Shown piece by piece: positions 45,350 through 59,300 of a DNA stretch of 64,000 nucleotides. Below the pieces are notes generated by a model. It saw only the letters and a list, made by a program, of their open reading frames with translations, was not told the origin of the DNA and searched no databases. Numbering within the stretch: position 1 is the stretch's first letter; each line of letters begins with the position of its first letter. The stretch spans positions 1,178,001-1,242,000 of the forward strand of contig OZ034976.1 of NCBI GenBank assembly GCA_964030785.1. Direction: 5' to 3'. The translations under genes were made by a program, and so were the position numbers. This DNA is from Siderastrea siderea (taxonomy: Eukaryota; Cnidaria; Anthozoa; Scleractinia; Rhizangiidae).

Positions 45350-45828
45350 TAGGCGAATCCTTCTCCAGCCCTATCGCCCACTTCTTTGGATATTGATAGT
45401 CGTTTATTGTGGAATTCTATGGCTTCTTGAAATCTTCCAAAGTTGTGATAAGCGTTGCCGAGATTGCCATAAGCTTTTCCTTCTCCAGCCTTATCGCCCA
45501 CTTCTTTGGATATTGATAGGTGTTTATTGTGGAATTCTATGGCTTCTTGAAATCTTCCAATGCTGTGATAAGCGTTGCCGAGATTGCAATAAGCATTTCC
45601 CTCTCCAGCCCTATCGCCCACTTCTTTGGTTATTGATAGGTCTTTATTGTTGAATTCTATGGCTTCTTGAAATCTTCCAATGCGGTGATAAGCGTTGCCG
45701 AGATTGCCATAAGCTTTTCCTTCTCCAGCCTTATCGCCCACTTCTTTGGATATTGATAGGTGTTTATTGTGGAATTCTATGGCTTCTTGAAATCTTCCTA
45801 GGCTGTAATAAGCGTTGCCGAGTTGCAA
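45320..45828 (-). pseudogene. Frame-broken TPR block (4 units)
   Basis: The same four-unit order as 44841-45349 at a 479-bp offset, ending in the same deletion and stop. The two blocks are a 479-bp tandem duplication. Confidence 0.8.
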
Positions 45829-47627
45829 TAGGCGAATCCTTCTCCAGCCCTATCGCCCACTTCTTTGGATATTGATAGTCGTTTATTCTGGAATTCTATG
45901 GCTTCTTGAAATCTTCCAAAGTTGTGATAAGCGTTGCCGAGATTGCCATAAGCTTTTCCTTCTCCAGCCTTATCGCCCACTTCTTTGGATATTGATAGGT
46001 GTTTATTGTGGAATTCTATGGCTTCTTGAAATCTTCCTAGGCTGTGATAAGCGTTGCCGAGATTGTAATAGGCGAATCCTTCTCCAGCCCTATCGCCCAC
46101 TTCTTTGGATATTGATAGTCGTTTATTGTGGAATTCTATGGCTTCTTGAAATCTTCCAAAGTTGTGATAAGCGTTGCCGAGATTGCCATAAGCTTTTCCT
46201 TCTCCAGCCTTATCGCCCACTTCTTTGGATATTGATAGGTGTTTATTGTGGAATTCTATGGCTTCTTGAAATCTTCCTAGGTAGCGATAAGCAATGCCGA
46301 GATTGCAATAGGCGAATCCTTCTCCAGCCCTATCGCCCACTTCTTTGGATATTGATAGTTGTTTATTGTGGAATTCTATGGCTTCTTGAAATCTTCCAAA
46401 GTTGTGATAAGCGTTGCCGAGATTGCCATAAGCTTTTCCTTCTCCAGCCTTATCGCCCACTTCTTTGGATATTGATAGGTGTTTATTGTGGAATTGTATG
46501 GCTTCTTGAAATCTTCCTAGGTAGCGATAAGCAATGCCGAGATTGCAATAGGCGAATCCTTCTCCAGCCCTATCGCCCACTTCTTTGGATATTGATAGGT
46601 GTTTATTTTGGAATTCTATGGCTTCTTGAAATCTTCTTAGGCTGAGATAAGCGCTGCCGAGATTGCCATAAGCTTTTCCTTCTCCAGCCTTATCGCCCAC
46701 TTCTTTAGATATTGATAGGTGTTTATTGTGGAATTCTATGGCTTCTTGAAATCTTCCTAGGCTGCGATAAGCGCTGCCGAGGTTGCCATAAGCTTTTCCT
46801 TCTCCAGCCCTATCGCCCACTTCTTTGGATATTGATAGGAGTTTATTGTGGAATTCTATGGCTTCCTGAAATCTTCCTAGGCTGCAATAAGCGTTGCCGA
46901 GATCGCAATAGGCGAATCCTTCTCCAGCCTTATCGCCCACTTCTTTGGATATTGATAGTTGTTTAGTGTGGAATTTTATGGCTTCTTGAAATCTTCCTAG
47001 GCTGAGATAAGCGCTGCCGAGATTGCCATAAGCTTTTCCTTCTCCAGCCTTATCGCCCACTTCTTTAGATATTGATAGGTGTTTATTGTGGAATTCTATG
47101 GCTTCTTGAAATCTTCCTAGGCTGCGATAAGCGCTGCCGCGATTGCCATAAGCTTTTCCTTCTGCAGCCCTATCGCCCACTTCTTTGGATATTGATAGGT
47201 GTTTATTGTGGAATTCTATGGCTTCTTGAAATCTTCCAAAGTTGTGATAAGCGTTGCCGAGATTGCCATAAGCTTTTCCTTCTCCAGCCTTATCGCCCAC
47301 TTCTTTGGATATTGATAGGTGTTTATTGTGGAATTCTATGGCTTCTTGAAATCTTCCAATGCTGTGATAAGCGTTGCCGAGATTGCAATAAGCATTTCCC
47401 TCTCCAGCCCTATCGCCCACTTCTTTGGTTATTGATAGGTCTTTATTGTTGAATTCTATGGCTTCTTGAAATCTTCCAATGTGGTGATAAGCGTTGCCGA
47501 GATTGCCATAAGCTTTTCCTTCTCCAGCCTTATCGCCCACTTCTTTGGATATTGATAGGTGTTTATTGTGGAATTCTATGGCTTCTTGAAATCTTCCTAG
47601 GCTGTAATAAGCGTTGCCGAGTTGCAA
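45799..47627 (-). pseudogene. Frame-broken TPR block (15 units)
   Basis: 609 codons of uninterrupted TPRs between two copies of the deletion, 1799 bp apart. It is closely matched by 54555-56383, which has the same length and unit order with few substitutions (for example AYHHIG here, AYHRIG there). Confidence 0.8.
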
Positions 47628-48106
47628 TAGGCGAATCCTTCTCCAGCCCTATCGCCCACTTCTTTGGATATTGATAGTCGTTTATTGTGGAATTCTATGG
47701 CTTCTTGAAATCTTCCAAAGTTGTGATAAGCGTTGCCGAGATTGCCATAAGCTTTTCCTTCTCCAGCCTTATCGCCCACTTCTTAGGATATTGATAGGTG
47801 TTTATTGTGGAATTCTATGGCTTCTTGAAATCTTCCAATGCTGTGATAAGCGTTGCCGAGATTGCAATAAGCATTTCCCTCTCCAGCCCTATCGCCCACT
47901 TCTTTGGTTATTGATAGGTCTTTATTGTTGAATTCTATGGCTTCTTGAAATCTTCCAATGCGGTGATAAGCGTTGCCGAGATTGCCATAAGCTTTTCCTT
48001 CTCCAGCCTTATCGCCCACTTCTTTGGATATTGATAGGTGTTTATTGTGGAATTCTATGGCTTCTTGAAATCTTCCTAGGCTGTAATAAGCGTTGCCGAG
48101 TTGCAA
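47598..48106 (-). pseudogene. Frame-broken TPR block (4 units) with added nonsense
   Basis: Another copy of the 479-bp block. Besides the terminal deletion it has a private TAA at 47785-47783 where SKE should be (Lys to stop), seen in no other copy. Confidence 0.8.
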
Positions 48107-50265
48107 TAGGCGAATCCTTCTCCAGCCCTATCGCCCACTTCTTTGGATATTGATAGTCGTTTATTGTGGAATTCTATGGCTTCTTGAAATCTTCCAAAGT
48201 TGTGATAAGCGTTGCCGAGATTGCCATAAGCTTTTCCTTCTCCAGCCTTATCGCCCACTTCTTTGGATATTGATAGGTGTTTATTGTGGAATTCTATGGC
48301 TTCTTGAAATCTTCCTAGGTAGCGATAAGCAATGCCGAGATTGCAATAGGCGAATCCTTCTCCAGCCCTATCGCCCACTTCTTTGGATATTGATAGGTGT
48401 TTATTTTGGAATTCTATGGCTTCTTGAAATCTTCTTAGGCTGAGATAAGCGCTGCCGAGATTGCCATAAGCTTTTCCTTCTCCAGCCTTATCGCCCACTT
48501 CTTTAGATATTGATAGGTGTTTATTGTGGAATTCTATGGCTTCTTGAAATCTTCCTAGGCTGCGATAAGCGCTGCCGAGGTTGCCATAAGCTTTTCCTTC
48601 TCCAGCCCTATCGCCCACTTCTTTGGATATTGATAGGAGTTTATTGTGGAATTCTATGGCTTCCTGAAATCTTCCTAGACTGCAATAAGCGTTGCCGAGA
48701 TCGCAATAGGCGAATCCTTCTCCAGCCTTATCGCCCACTTCTTTGGATATTGATAGTTGTTTATTGTGGAATTTTATGGCTTCTTGAAATCTTCCTAGGC
48801 TGAGATAAGCGCTGCCGAGATTACTATAAGCTTTTCCTTCTCCAGCCTTATCGCCCACTTCTTTGGATATTGATAGGTGTTTATTGTGGAATTCTATGGC
48901 TTCTTGAAATCTTCCTAGGCTGTGATAAGCGTTGCCGAGATTGCAATAGGCGAATCCTTCTCCAGCCCTATCGCCCACTTCTTTGGATATTGATAGTCGT
49001 TTATTGTGGAATTCTATGGCTTCTTGAAATCTTCCAAAGTTGTGATAAGCGTTGCCGAGATTGCCATAAGCTTTTCCTTCTCCAGCCTTATCGCCCACTT
49101 CTTTGGATATTGATAGGTGTTTATTGTGGAATTCTATGGCTTCTTGAAATCTTCCTAGGTAGCGATAAGCAATGCCGAGATTGCAATAGGCGAATCCTTC
49201 TCCAGCCCTATCGCCCACTTCTTTGGATATTGATAGGTGTTTATTTTGGAATTCTATGGCTTCTTGAAATCTTCTTAGGCTGAGATAAGCGCTGCCGAGA
49301 TTGCCATAAGCTTTTCCTTCTCCAGCCTTATCGCCCACTTCTTTAGATATTGATAGGTGTTTATTGTGGAATTCTATGGCTTCTTGAAATCTTCCTAGGC
49401 TGCGATAAGCGCTGCCGAGGTTGCCATAAGCTTTTCCTTCTCCAGCCCTATCGCCCACTTCTTTGGATATTGATAGGAGTTTATTTTGGAATTCTATGGC
49501 TTCTTGAAATCTTCCTAGGCTGCAATAAGCGTTGCCGAGATCGCAATAGGCGAATCCTTCTCCAGCCTTATCGCCCACTTCTTTGGATATTGATAGTTGT
49601 TTATTGTGGAATTTTATGGCTTCTTGAAATCTTCCTAGGCTGAGATAAGCGCTGCCGAGATTGCCATAAGCTTTTCCTTCTCCAGCCTTATCGCCCACTT
49701 CTTTAGATATTGATAGGTGTTTATTGTGGAATTCTATGGCTTCTTGAAATCTTCCTAGGCTGCGATAAGCGCTGCCGCGATTGCCATAAGCTTTTCCTTC
49801 TGCAGCCCTATCGCCCACTTCTTTGGATATTGATAGGTGTTTATTGTGGAATTCTATGGCTTCTTGAAATCTTCCAAAGTTGTGATAAGCGTTGCCGAGA
49901 TTGCCATAAGCTTTTCCTTCTCCAGCCTTATCGCCCACTTCTTTGGATATTGATAGGTGTTTATTGTGGAATTCTATGGCTTCTTGAAATCTTCCAATGC
50001 TGTGATAAGCGTTGCCGAGATTGCAATAAGCATTTCCCTCTCCAGCCCTATCGCCCACTTCTTTGGTTATTGATAGGTCTTTATTGTTGAATTCTATGGC
50101 TTCTTGAAATCTTCCAATGCGGTGATAAGCGTTGCCGCGATTGCCATAAGCTTTTCCTTCTCCAGCCTTATCGCCCACTTCTTTGGATATTGATAGGTGT
50201 TTATTGTGGAATTCTATGGCTTCTTGAAATCTTCCTAGGCTGTAATAAGCGTTGCCGAGTTGCAA
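48077..50265 (-). pseudogene. Frame-broken TPR block (18 units)
   Basis: 729 codons between deletion copies. It carries two successive versions of a seven-unit run (AYHSLG, AYLSLG, AYCSLG, AYRSLG, AYLSLR, AYRYLG, AYHNFG), showing internal duplication of multi-unit segments. Confidence 0.8.
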
Positions 50266-50744
50266 TAGGCGAATCCTTCTCCAGCCCTATCGCCCACTTC
50301 TTTGGATATTGATAGTCGTTTATTGTGGAATTCTATGGCTTCTTGAAATCTTCCAAAGTTGTGATAAGCGTTGCCGAGATTGCCATAAGCTTTTCCTTCT
50401 CCAGCCTTATCGCCCACTTCTTTGGATATTGATAGGTGTTTATTGTGGAATTCTATGGCTTCTTGAAATCTTCCAATGCTGTGATAAGCGTTGCCGAGAT
50501 TGCAATAAGCATTTCCCTTTCCACCCCTATCGCCCACTTCTTTGGTTATTGATAGGTCTTTATTGTTGAATTCTATGGCTTCTTGAAATCTTCCAATGCG
50601 GTGATAAGCGTTGCCGAGATTGCCATAAGCTTTTCCTTCTCCAGCCTTATCGCCCACTTCTTTGGATATTGATAGGTGTTTATTGTGGAATTCTATGGCT
50701 TCTTGAAATCTTCCTAGGCTGTAATAAGCGTTGCCGAGTTGCAA
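50236..50744 (-). pseudogene. Frame-broken TPR block (4 units)
   Basis: 479-bp block as at 44841-45349, with a private GGKGNAYC variant. It is matched by 62233-62741, 11,997 bp away. Confidence 0.8.
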
Positions 50745-51181
50745 TAGGCGAATCCTTCTCCAGCCCTATCGCCCACTTCTTTGGATATTGATAGTCGTTT
50801 ATTCTGGAATTCTATGGCTTCTTGAAATCTTCCAAAGTTGTGATAAGCGTTGCCGAGATTGCCATAAGCTTTTCCTTCTCCAGCCTTATCGCCCACTTCT
50901 TTGGATATTGATAGGTGTTTATTGTGGAATTCTATGGCTTCTTGAAATCTTCCTAGGCTGTGATAAGCGTTGCCGAGATTGCAATAGGCGAATCCTTCTC
51001 CAGCCCTATCGCCCACTTCTTTGGATATTGATAGTCGTTTATTGTGGAATTCTATGGCTTCTTGAAATCTTCCAAAGTTGTGATAAGCGTTGCCGAGATT
51101 GCCATAAGCTTTTCCTTCTCCAGCCTTATCGCCCACTTCTTTGGATATTGATAGGTGTTTATTGTGGAATTCTATGGCTTC
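50715..51181 (-). pseudogene. Short TPR block between a nonsense and a deletion
   Basis: About 3.5 units, bounded upstream by a TAA at 51182-51184 (Gln codon CAA to TAA in RFQE) and downstream by the recurrent deletion. Same structure at 62712-63178. Confidence 0.8.
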
Positions 51182-52936
51182 TTAAAATCTTCCTAGGTAG
51201 CGATAAGCAATGCCGAGATTGCAATAGGCGAATCCTTCTCCAGCCCTATCGCCCACTTCTTTGGATATTGATAGGTGTTTATTGTGGAATTCTATGGCTT
51301 CTTGAAATCTTCCAAAGTTGTGATAAGCGTTGCCAAGATTGCCATAAGCTTTTCCTTCTCCAGCCTTATCGCCCACTTCTTTGGATATTGATAGGTGTTT
51401 ATTGTGGAATTGTATGGCTTCTTGAAATCTTCCTAGGTAGCGATAAGCAATGCCGAGATTGCAATAGGCCAATCCTTCTCCAGCCCTATCGCCCACTTCT
51501 TTGGATATTGATAGGTGTTTATTTTGGAATTCTATGGCTTCTTGAAATCTTCTTAGGCTGAGATAAGCGCTGCTGAGATTGCCATAAGCTTTTCCTTCTC
51601 CAGCCTTATCGCCCACTTCTTTAGATATTGATTGGTGTTTATTGTGGAATTCTATGGCTTCTTGAAATCTTCCTTGGCTGCGATAAGCGCTGCCGAGGTT
51701 GCCATAAGCTTTTCCTTCTCCAGCCCTATCGCCCACTTCTTTGGATATTGATAGGAGTTTATTGTGGAATTCTATGGCTTCCTGAAATCTTCCTAGGCTG
51801 CAATAAGCGTTGCCGAGATCGCAATAGGCGAATCCTTCTCCAGCCCTATCGCCCACTTCTTTGGATATTGATAGTTGTTTATTGTGGAATTTTATGGCTT
51901 CTTGAAATCTTCCTAGGCTGAGATAAGCGCTGCCGAGATTGCCATAAGCTTTTCCTTCTCCAGCCTTATCGCCCACTTCTTTAGATATTGATAGGTGTTT
52001 ATTGTGGAATTCTATGGCTTCTTGAAATCTTCCTAGGCTGCGATAAGCGCTGCCGCGATTGCCATAAGCTTTTCCTTCTGCAGCCCTATCGCCCACTTCT
52101 TTGGATATTGATAGGTGTTTATTGTGGAATTCTATGGCTTCTTGAAATCTTCCTAGGCTGCAATAAGCGCTGCCGAGATTGCCATAAGCTTTTCCTTCTC
52201 CAGCCTTATCGCCCACTTCTTTAGATATTGATAGGTGTTTATTGTGGAATTCTATGGCTTCTTGAAATCTTCCTAGGCTGCGATAAGCGCTGCCGAGATT
52301 GCCATAAGCTTTTTCTTCTCCAGCCCTATCGCCCACTTCTTTGGATATTGATAGGTGTTTATTGTGGAATTCTATGGCTTCTTGAAATCTTCCTAGGCTG
52401 CGATAAGCGCTGCCGAGATTGCCATAAGCTTTTCCTTCTCCAGCCTTATCGCCCACTTCTTTAGATATTGATAGGTGTTTATTGTGGAATTCTATGGCTT
52501 CTTGAAATCTTCCTAGGCTGCGATAAGCGCTGCCGAGGTTGCCATAAGCTTTTCCTTCTGCAGCCCTATCGCCCACTTCTTTGGATATTGATAGGTGTTT
52601 ATTGTGGAATTCTATGGCTTCCTGAAATCTTCCTAGGCTGCAATAAGCGTTACCGAGATCGCAATAGGTGAATCCTTCTCCAGCCCTATCGCCCACTTCT
52701 TTTAATATTGATAGGTGTTTATTATGGAACTCTATGGCTTCTTGAAATCTTCCTAGGCTCTGATAAGCCTTGCCGAGATGGTAATAGGCGCTTCCTTCTC
52801 CAGACTTATCGCCCCCTTCTTTGGATATTGTTAGATGTTTATTGTGCAATTCTATGGCTTCTTGAAATCTACCAAGGCTGTCATAAGCGTTGCCGAGATT
52901 GGAATAAGCTTTTCCTTCTCCAGCCTTATTGCCCAC
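51182..52936 (-). pseudogene. TPR block ending in copied nonsense (14-15 units)
   Basis: A homogeneous run of TPRs ending in RYLGRF-stop at 51182. Its 5' side meets the diverged block at 52958-52964, where a T run one base too long shifts the frame. It is closely matched by the last block of the window. Confidence 0.75.
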
Positions 52937-54584
52937 TTCTTTGGATATTGATAGGTCTTTTTTTGTGGAATTCTATGGCTTCTTGAAATCTTCCAACGCT
53001 GTGATAAGCGTTGCCGAGATGGCGATAAGCTTTTCCTTCTCCAGCTTTATCGCCCACTTCTTTGGATATTGATAGGTGTTTATTGTGGAATTCTATGGCT
53101 TCTTGAAATCTTCCAACGCTGTGATAAGCGCTGCCGAGATTTCCATAGGGAATTCCTTCTCCAGCCTTATCGCCCACTTCTTTGGATAATGATAGGTGTT
53201 TATTGTGGAATTCTATGGCTTCTTGAAATCTTCCAAGGCTGTGATAAGCGCTGCCGAGATTGCCATAGGCGATTCCTTCTGCAGCCTTATCACCCACTTC
53301 TTTGGATATTGATAGGTCTTTATTGTGGAAGTCTATGGCTTCTTGAAATCTTCCAAGGCTGTGATAAGCGTTGCCGAGATTGCAATAAGCTTTTCCTTCT
53401 CCAGACTTATCGCCCCCTTCTTTGGATATTGTTCGATGTTTATTGTGGAATTCGATGGCTTCTTGAAATCTTCCAAGGCTGTCATAAGCGTTACCGAGAT
53501 TGTAATAAGCTTTTCCTTCTCCAGCCTTATTGCCCACTTCTTTGGATATTGATAGGTGTTTATTGTGGAATACTATGGCTTCTTGAAATCTTCCAAAGTT
53601 GTGATAAGCGTTGCCGAGATTGCCATAAGCTCTTCCTTCTCCAGCCTTATCGCCCACTTCTTTGGATATTGATAGCTCTTTATTGTGGAATTCTATGGCT
53701 TCTTGAAATCTTCCTGGGCTGTCATAAGCGTTGCCGAGATTGCCATAAGCTTTTCCTTCTCCAGCCTTATCGCCCCCTTCTTTGGATATTGATAGGTGTT
53801 TATTGTGGAATTCTATGGCTTCTTGCAATCTTCCAAGACTGTGATAAGCGTTGCCGAGATGGCCATAAGCTTTTCTTTCTCCAGCCTTATCGCCCACCTC
53901 TTTGGATATTGATAGGTCTTTATTGTGGAATTCTATTGCTTCTTGAAATCTTCCAACGCTGTGATAAACGTTGCCGAGATTGCCATAAGCTTTTCCTTCT
54001 CCAGCCTTATCGCCCATTTCTTTGGAAATTGATAGGTGTTTATTGTGGAATTCTATGGCTTCTTGAAGTCTTCCTAGGCTGTCATAAGCGTTGCCGAGAT
54101 TGCCATAAGCTTTTCCTTCTCCAGCGTTATCGCCCACTTCTTTGGATATTGATAGGAGTTTATTGTGGAATTCTATGGCTGCTTGAAATCTTTCAAGGCT
54201 GTGATAAGCGTTGCCGAGATTGCCATAAGCTTTTCCTTCTCCAGCCTTATCGCCCACTTCTTTGGATATTGATAGGTGTTTATTGTGGAATTCTATGGCT
54301 TCTTGAAATCTTCCAATGCTGTGATAAGCGTTGCCGAGATTGCAATAAGCATTTCCCTCTCCAGCCCTATCGCCCACTTCTTTGGTTATTGATAGGTCTT
54401 TATTGTTGAATTCTATGGCTTCTTGAAATCTTCCAATGCGGTGATAAGCGTTGCCGAGATTGCCATAAGCTTTTCCTTCTCCAGCCTTATCGCCCACTTC
54501 TTTGGATATTGATAGGTGTTTATTGTGGAATTCTATGGCTTCTTGAAATCTTCCTAGGCTGTAATAAGCGTTGCCGAGTTGCAA
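52926..54584 (-). pseudogene. Diverged TPR block (13-14 units)
   Basis: It contains many unit types found nowhere else in the window (NAYDSLG, NVYHSVG, NAYDSPG, AYHSLER, NKDL, NKELS, HRTISKEGG). Only its 5' end joins the homogeneous array. The frame ends in [13 protein letters not shown] after an extra base near 52960. This is likely an older, less homogenised part of the gene. Confidence 0.75.
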
Positions 54585-56383
54585 TAGGCGAATCCTTCTC
54601 CAGCCCTATCGCCCACTTCTTTGGATATTGATAGTCGTTTATTGTGGAATTCTATGGCTTCTTGAAATCTTCCAAAGTTGTGATAAGCGTTGCCGAGATT
54701 GCCATAAGCTTTTCCTTCTCCAGCCTTATCGCCCACTTCTTTGGATATTGATAGGTGTTTATTGTGGAATTCTATGGCTTCTTGAAATCTTCCTAGGCTG
54801 TGATAAGCGTTGCCGAGATTGCAATAGGCGAATCCTTCTCCAGCCCTATCGCCCACTTCTTTGGATATTGATAGTCGTTTATTGTGGAATTCTATGGCTT
54901 CTTGAAATCTTCCAAAGTTGTGATAAGCGTTGCCGAGATTGCCATAAGCTTTTCCTTCTCCAGCCTTATCGCCCACTTCTTTGGATATTGATAGGTGTTT
55001 ATTGTGGAATTCTATGGCTTCTTGAAATCTTCCTAGGTAGCGATAAGCAATGCCGAGATTGCAATAGGCGAATCCTTCTCCAGCCCTATCGCCCACTTCT
55101 TTGGATATTGATAGTTGTTTATTGTGGAATTCTATGGCTTCTTGAAATCTTCCAAAGTTGTGATAAGCGTTGCCGAGATTGCCATAAGCTTTTCCTTCTC
55201 CAGCCTTATCGCCCACTTCTTTGGATATTGATAGGTGTTTATTGTGGAATTCTATGGCTTCTTGAAATCTTCCTAGGTAGCGATAAGCAATGCCGAGATT
55301 GCAATAGGCGAATCCTTCTCCAGCCCTATCGCCCACTTCTTTGGATATTGATAGGTGTTTATTTTGGAATTCTATGGCTTCTTGAAATCTTCTTAGGCTG
55401 AGATAAGCGCTGCCGAGATTGCCATAAGCTTTTCCTTCTCCAGCCTTATCGCCCACTTCTTTAGATATTGATAGGTGTTTATTGTGGAATTCTATGGCTT
55501 CTTGAAATCTTCCTAGGCTGCGATAAGGGCTGCCGAAATTGCCATAAGCTTTTCCTTCTCCAGCCCTATCGCCCACTTCTTTGGATATTGATAGGAGTTT
55601 ATTGTGGAATTCTATGGCTTCCTGAAATCTTCCTAGGCTGCAATAAGCGTTGCCGAGATCGCAATAGGCGAATCCTTCTCCAGCCTTATCGCCCACTTCT
55701 TTGGATATTGATAGTTGTTTATTGTGGAATTTTATGGCTTCTTGAAATCTTCCTAGGCTGAGATAAGCGCTGCCGAGATTGCCATAAGCTTTTCCTTCTC
55801 CAGCCTTATCGCCCACTTCTTTAGATATTGATAGGTGTTTATTGTGGAATTCTATGGCTTCTTGAAATCTTCCTAGGCTGCGATAAGCGCTGCCGCGATT
55901 GCCATAAGCTTTTCCTTCTGCAGCCCTATCGCCCACTTCTTTGGATATTGATAGGTGTTTATTGTGGAATTCTATGGCTTCTTGAAATCTTCCAAAGTTG
56001 TGATAAGCGTTGCCGAGATTGCCATAAGCTTTTCCTTCTCCAGCCTTATCGCCCACTTCTTTGGATATTGATAGGTGTTTATTGTGGAATTCTATGGCTT
56101 CTTGAAATCTTCCAATGCTGTGATAAGCGTTGCCGAGATTGCAATAAGCATTTCCCTCTCCAGCCCTATCGCCCACTTCTTTGGTTATTGATAGGTCTTT
56201 ATTGTTGAATTCTATGGCTTCTTGAAATCTTCCAATGCGGTGATAAGCGTTGCCGAGATTGCCATAAGCTTTTCCTTCTCCAGCCTTATCGCCCACTTCT
56301 TTGGATATTGATAGGTGTTTATTGTGGAATTCTATGGCTTCTTGAAATCTTCCTAGGCTGTAATAAGCGTTGCCGAGTTGCAA
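54555..56383 (-). pseudogene. Frame-broken TPR block (15 units)
   Basis: 609 codons, a near-duplicate of 45799-47627 in length and unit order, with private changes such as NFGSPYRSLG. It ends in the recurrent deletion at both sides. Confidence 0.8.
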
Positions 56384-59300
56384 TAGGCGAATCCTTCTCC
56401 AGCCCTATCGCCCACTTCTTTGGATATTGATAGTCGTTTATTCTGGAATTCTATGGCTTCTTGAAATCTTCCAAAGTTGTGATAAGCGTTGCCGAGATTG
56501 CCATAAGCTTTTCCTTCTCCAGCCTTATCGCCCACTTCTTTGGATATTGATAGGTGTTTATTGTGGAATTCTATGGCTTCTTGAAATCTTCCTAGGCTGT
56601 GATAAGCGTTGCCGAGATTGCAATAGGCGAATCCTTCTCCAGCCCTATCGCCCACTTCTTTGGATATTGATAGTCGTTTATTGTGGAATTCTATGGCTTC
56701 TTGAAATCTTCCAAAGTTGTGATAAGCGTTGCCGAGATTGCCATAAGCTTTTCCTTCTCCAGCCTTATCGCCCACTTCTTTGGATATTGATAGGTGTTTA
56801 TTGTGGAATTCTATGGCTTCTTGAAATCTTCCTAGGTAGCGATAAGCAATGCCGAGATTGCAATAGGCGAATCCTTCTCCAGCCCTATCGCCCACTTCTT
56901 TGGATATTGATAGGTGTTTATTGTGGAATTCTATGGCTTCTTGAAATCTTCCAAAGTTGTGATAAGCGTTGCCAAGATTGCCATAAGCTTTTCCTTCTCC
57001 AGCCTTATCGCCCACTTCTTTGGATATTGATAGGTGTTTATTGTGGAATTGTATGGCTTCTTGAAATCTTCCTAGGTAGCGATAAGCAATGCCGAGATAG
57101 ATATAGGCGAATCCTTCTCCAGCCCTATCGCCCACTTCTTTGGATATTGATAGGTGTTTATTTTGGAATTCTATGGCTTCTTGAAATCTTCTTAGGCTGA
57201 GATAAGCGCTGCCTAGATTGCCATAAGCTTTTCCTTCTCCAGCCTTATCACCCACTTCTTTAGATATTGATAGGTGTTTATTGTGGAATTCTATGGCTTC
57301 TTGAAATCTTCCTTGGCTGCGATAAGCGCTGCCGAGGTTGCCATAAGCTTTTCCTTCTCCAGCCCTATCGCCCACTTCTTTGGATATTGATAGGAGTTTA
57401 TTGTGGAATTCTATGGCTTCCTGAAATCTTCCTAGGCTGCAATAAGCGTTGCCGAGATCGCAATAGGCGAATCCTTCTCCAGCCCTATCGCCCACTTCTT
57501 TGGATATTGATAGTTGTTTATTGTGGAATTTTATGGCTTCTTGAAATCTTCCTAGGCTGAGATAAGCGCTGCCGAGATTGCCATAAGCTTTTCCTTCTCC
57601 AGCCTTATCGCCCACTTCTTTAGATATTGATAGGTGTTTATTGTGGAATTCTATGGCTTCTTGAAATCTTCCTAGGCTGCGATGAGCGCTGCCGCGATTG
57701 CCATAAGCTTTTCCTTCTGCAGCCCTATCGCCCACTTCTTTGGATATTGATAGGTGTTTATTGTGGAATTCTATGGCTTCTTGAAATCTTCCTAGGCTGC
57801 AATAAGCGCTGCCGAGATTGCCATAAGCTTTTCCTTCTCCAGCCTTATCGCCCACTTCTTTAGATATTGATAGGTGTTTATTGTGGAATTCTATGGCTTC
57901 TTGAAATCTTCCAAAGTTGTGATAAGCGTTGCCGAGATTGCCATAAGCTTTTCCTTCTCCAGCCTTATCGCCCACTTCTTTGGATATTGATAGGTGTTTA
58001 TTGTGGAATTCTATGGCTTCTTGAAATCTTCCAATGCTGTGATAAGCGTTGCCGAGATTGCAATAAGCATTTCCCTCTCCAGCCCTATCGCCCACTTCTT
58101 TGGTTATTGATAGGTCTTTATTGTTGAATTCTATGGCTTCTTGAAATCTTCCAATGCGGTGATAAGCGTTGCCGAGATTGCCATAAGCTTTTCCTTCTCC
58201 AGCCTTATCGCCCACTTCTTTGGATATTGATAGGTGTTTATTGTGGAATTGTATGGCTTCTTGAAATCTTCCTAGGTAGCGATAAGCAATGCCGAGATTG
58301 CAATAGGCGAATCCTTCTCCAGCCCTATCGCCCACTTCTTTGGATATTGATAGGTGTTTATTTTGGAATTCTATGGCTTCTTGAAATCTTCTTAGGCTGA
58401 GATAAGCGCTGCCGCGATTGCCATAAGCTTTTCCTTCTGCAGCCCTATCGCCCACTTCTTTGGATATTGATAGGTGTTTATTGTGGAATTCTATGGCTTC
58501 TTGAAATCTTCCAAAGTTGTGATAAGCGTTGCCGAGATTGCCATAAGCTTTTCCTTCTCCAGCCTTATCGCCCACTTCTTTGGATATTGATAGGTGTTTA
58601 TTGTGGAATTCTATGGCTTCTTGAAATCTTCCAATGCTGTGATAAGCGTTGCCGAGATTGCAATAAGCATTTCCCTTTCCAGCCCTATCGCCCACTTCTT
58701 TGGTTATTGATAGGTCTTTATTGTTGAATTCTATGGCTTCTTGAAATCTTCCAATGCGGTGATAAGCGTTGCCGAGATTGCCATAAGCTTTTCCTTCTCC
58801 AGCCTTATCACCCACTTCTTTGGATATTGATAGGTGTTTATTGTGGAATTGTATGGCTTCTTGAAATCTTCCTAGGTAGCGATAAGCAATGCCGAGATTG
58901 CAATAGGCGAATCCTTCTCCAGCCCTATCGCCCACTTCTTTGGATATTGATAGGTGTTTATTTTGGAATTCTATGGCTTCTTGAAATCTTCTTAGGCTGA
59001 GATAAGCGCTGCCGAGATTGCCATAAGCTTTTCCTTCTCCAGCCTTATCGCCCACTTCTTTAGATATTGATAGGTGTTTATTGTGGAATTCTATGGCTTC
59101 TTGAAATCTTCCTAGGCTGCGATAAGCGCTGCCGAGGTTGCCATAAGCTTTTCCTTCTCCAGCCCTATCGCCCACTTCTTTGGATATTGATAGGAGTTTA
59201 TTGTGGAATTCTATGGCTTCCTGAAATCTTCCTAGGCTGCAATAAGCGTTGCCGAGATCGCAATAGGCGAATCCTTCTCCAGCCTTATCGCCCACTTCTT

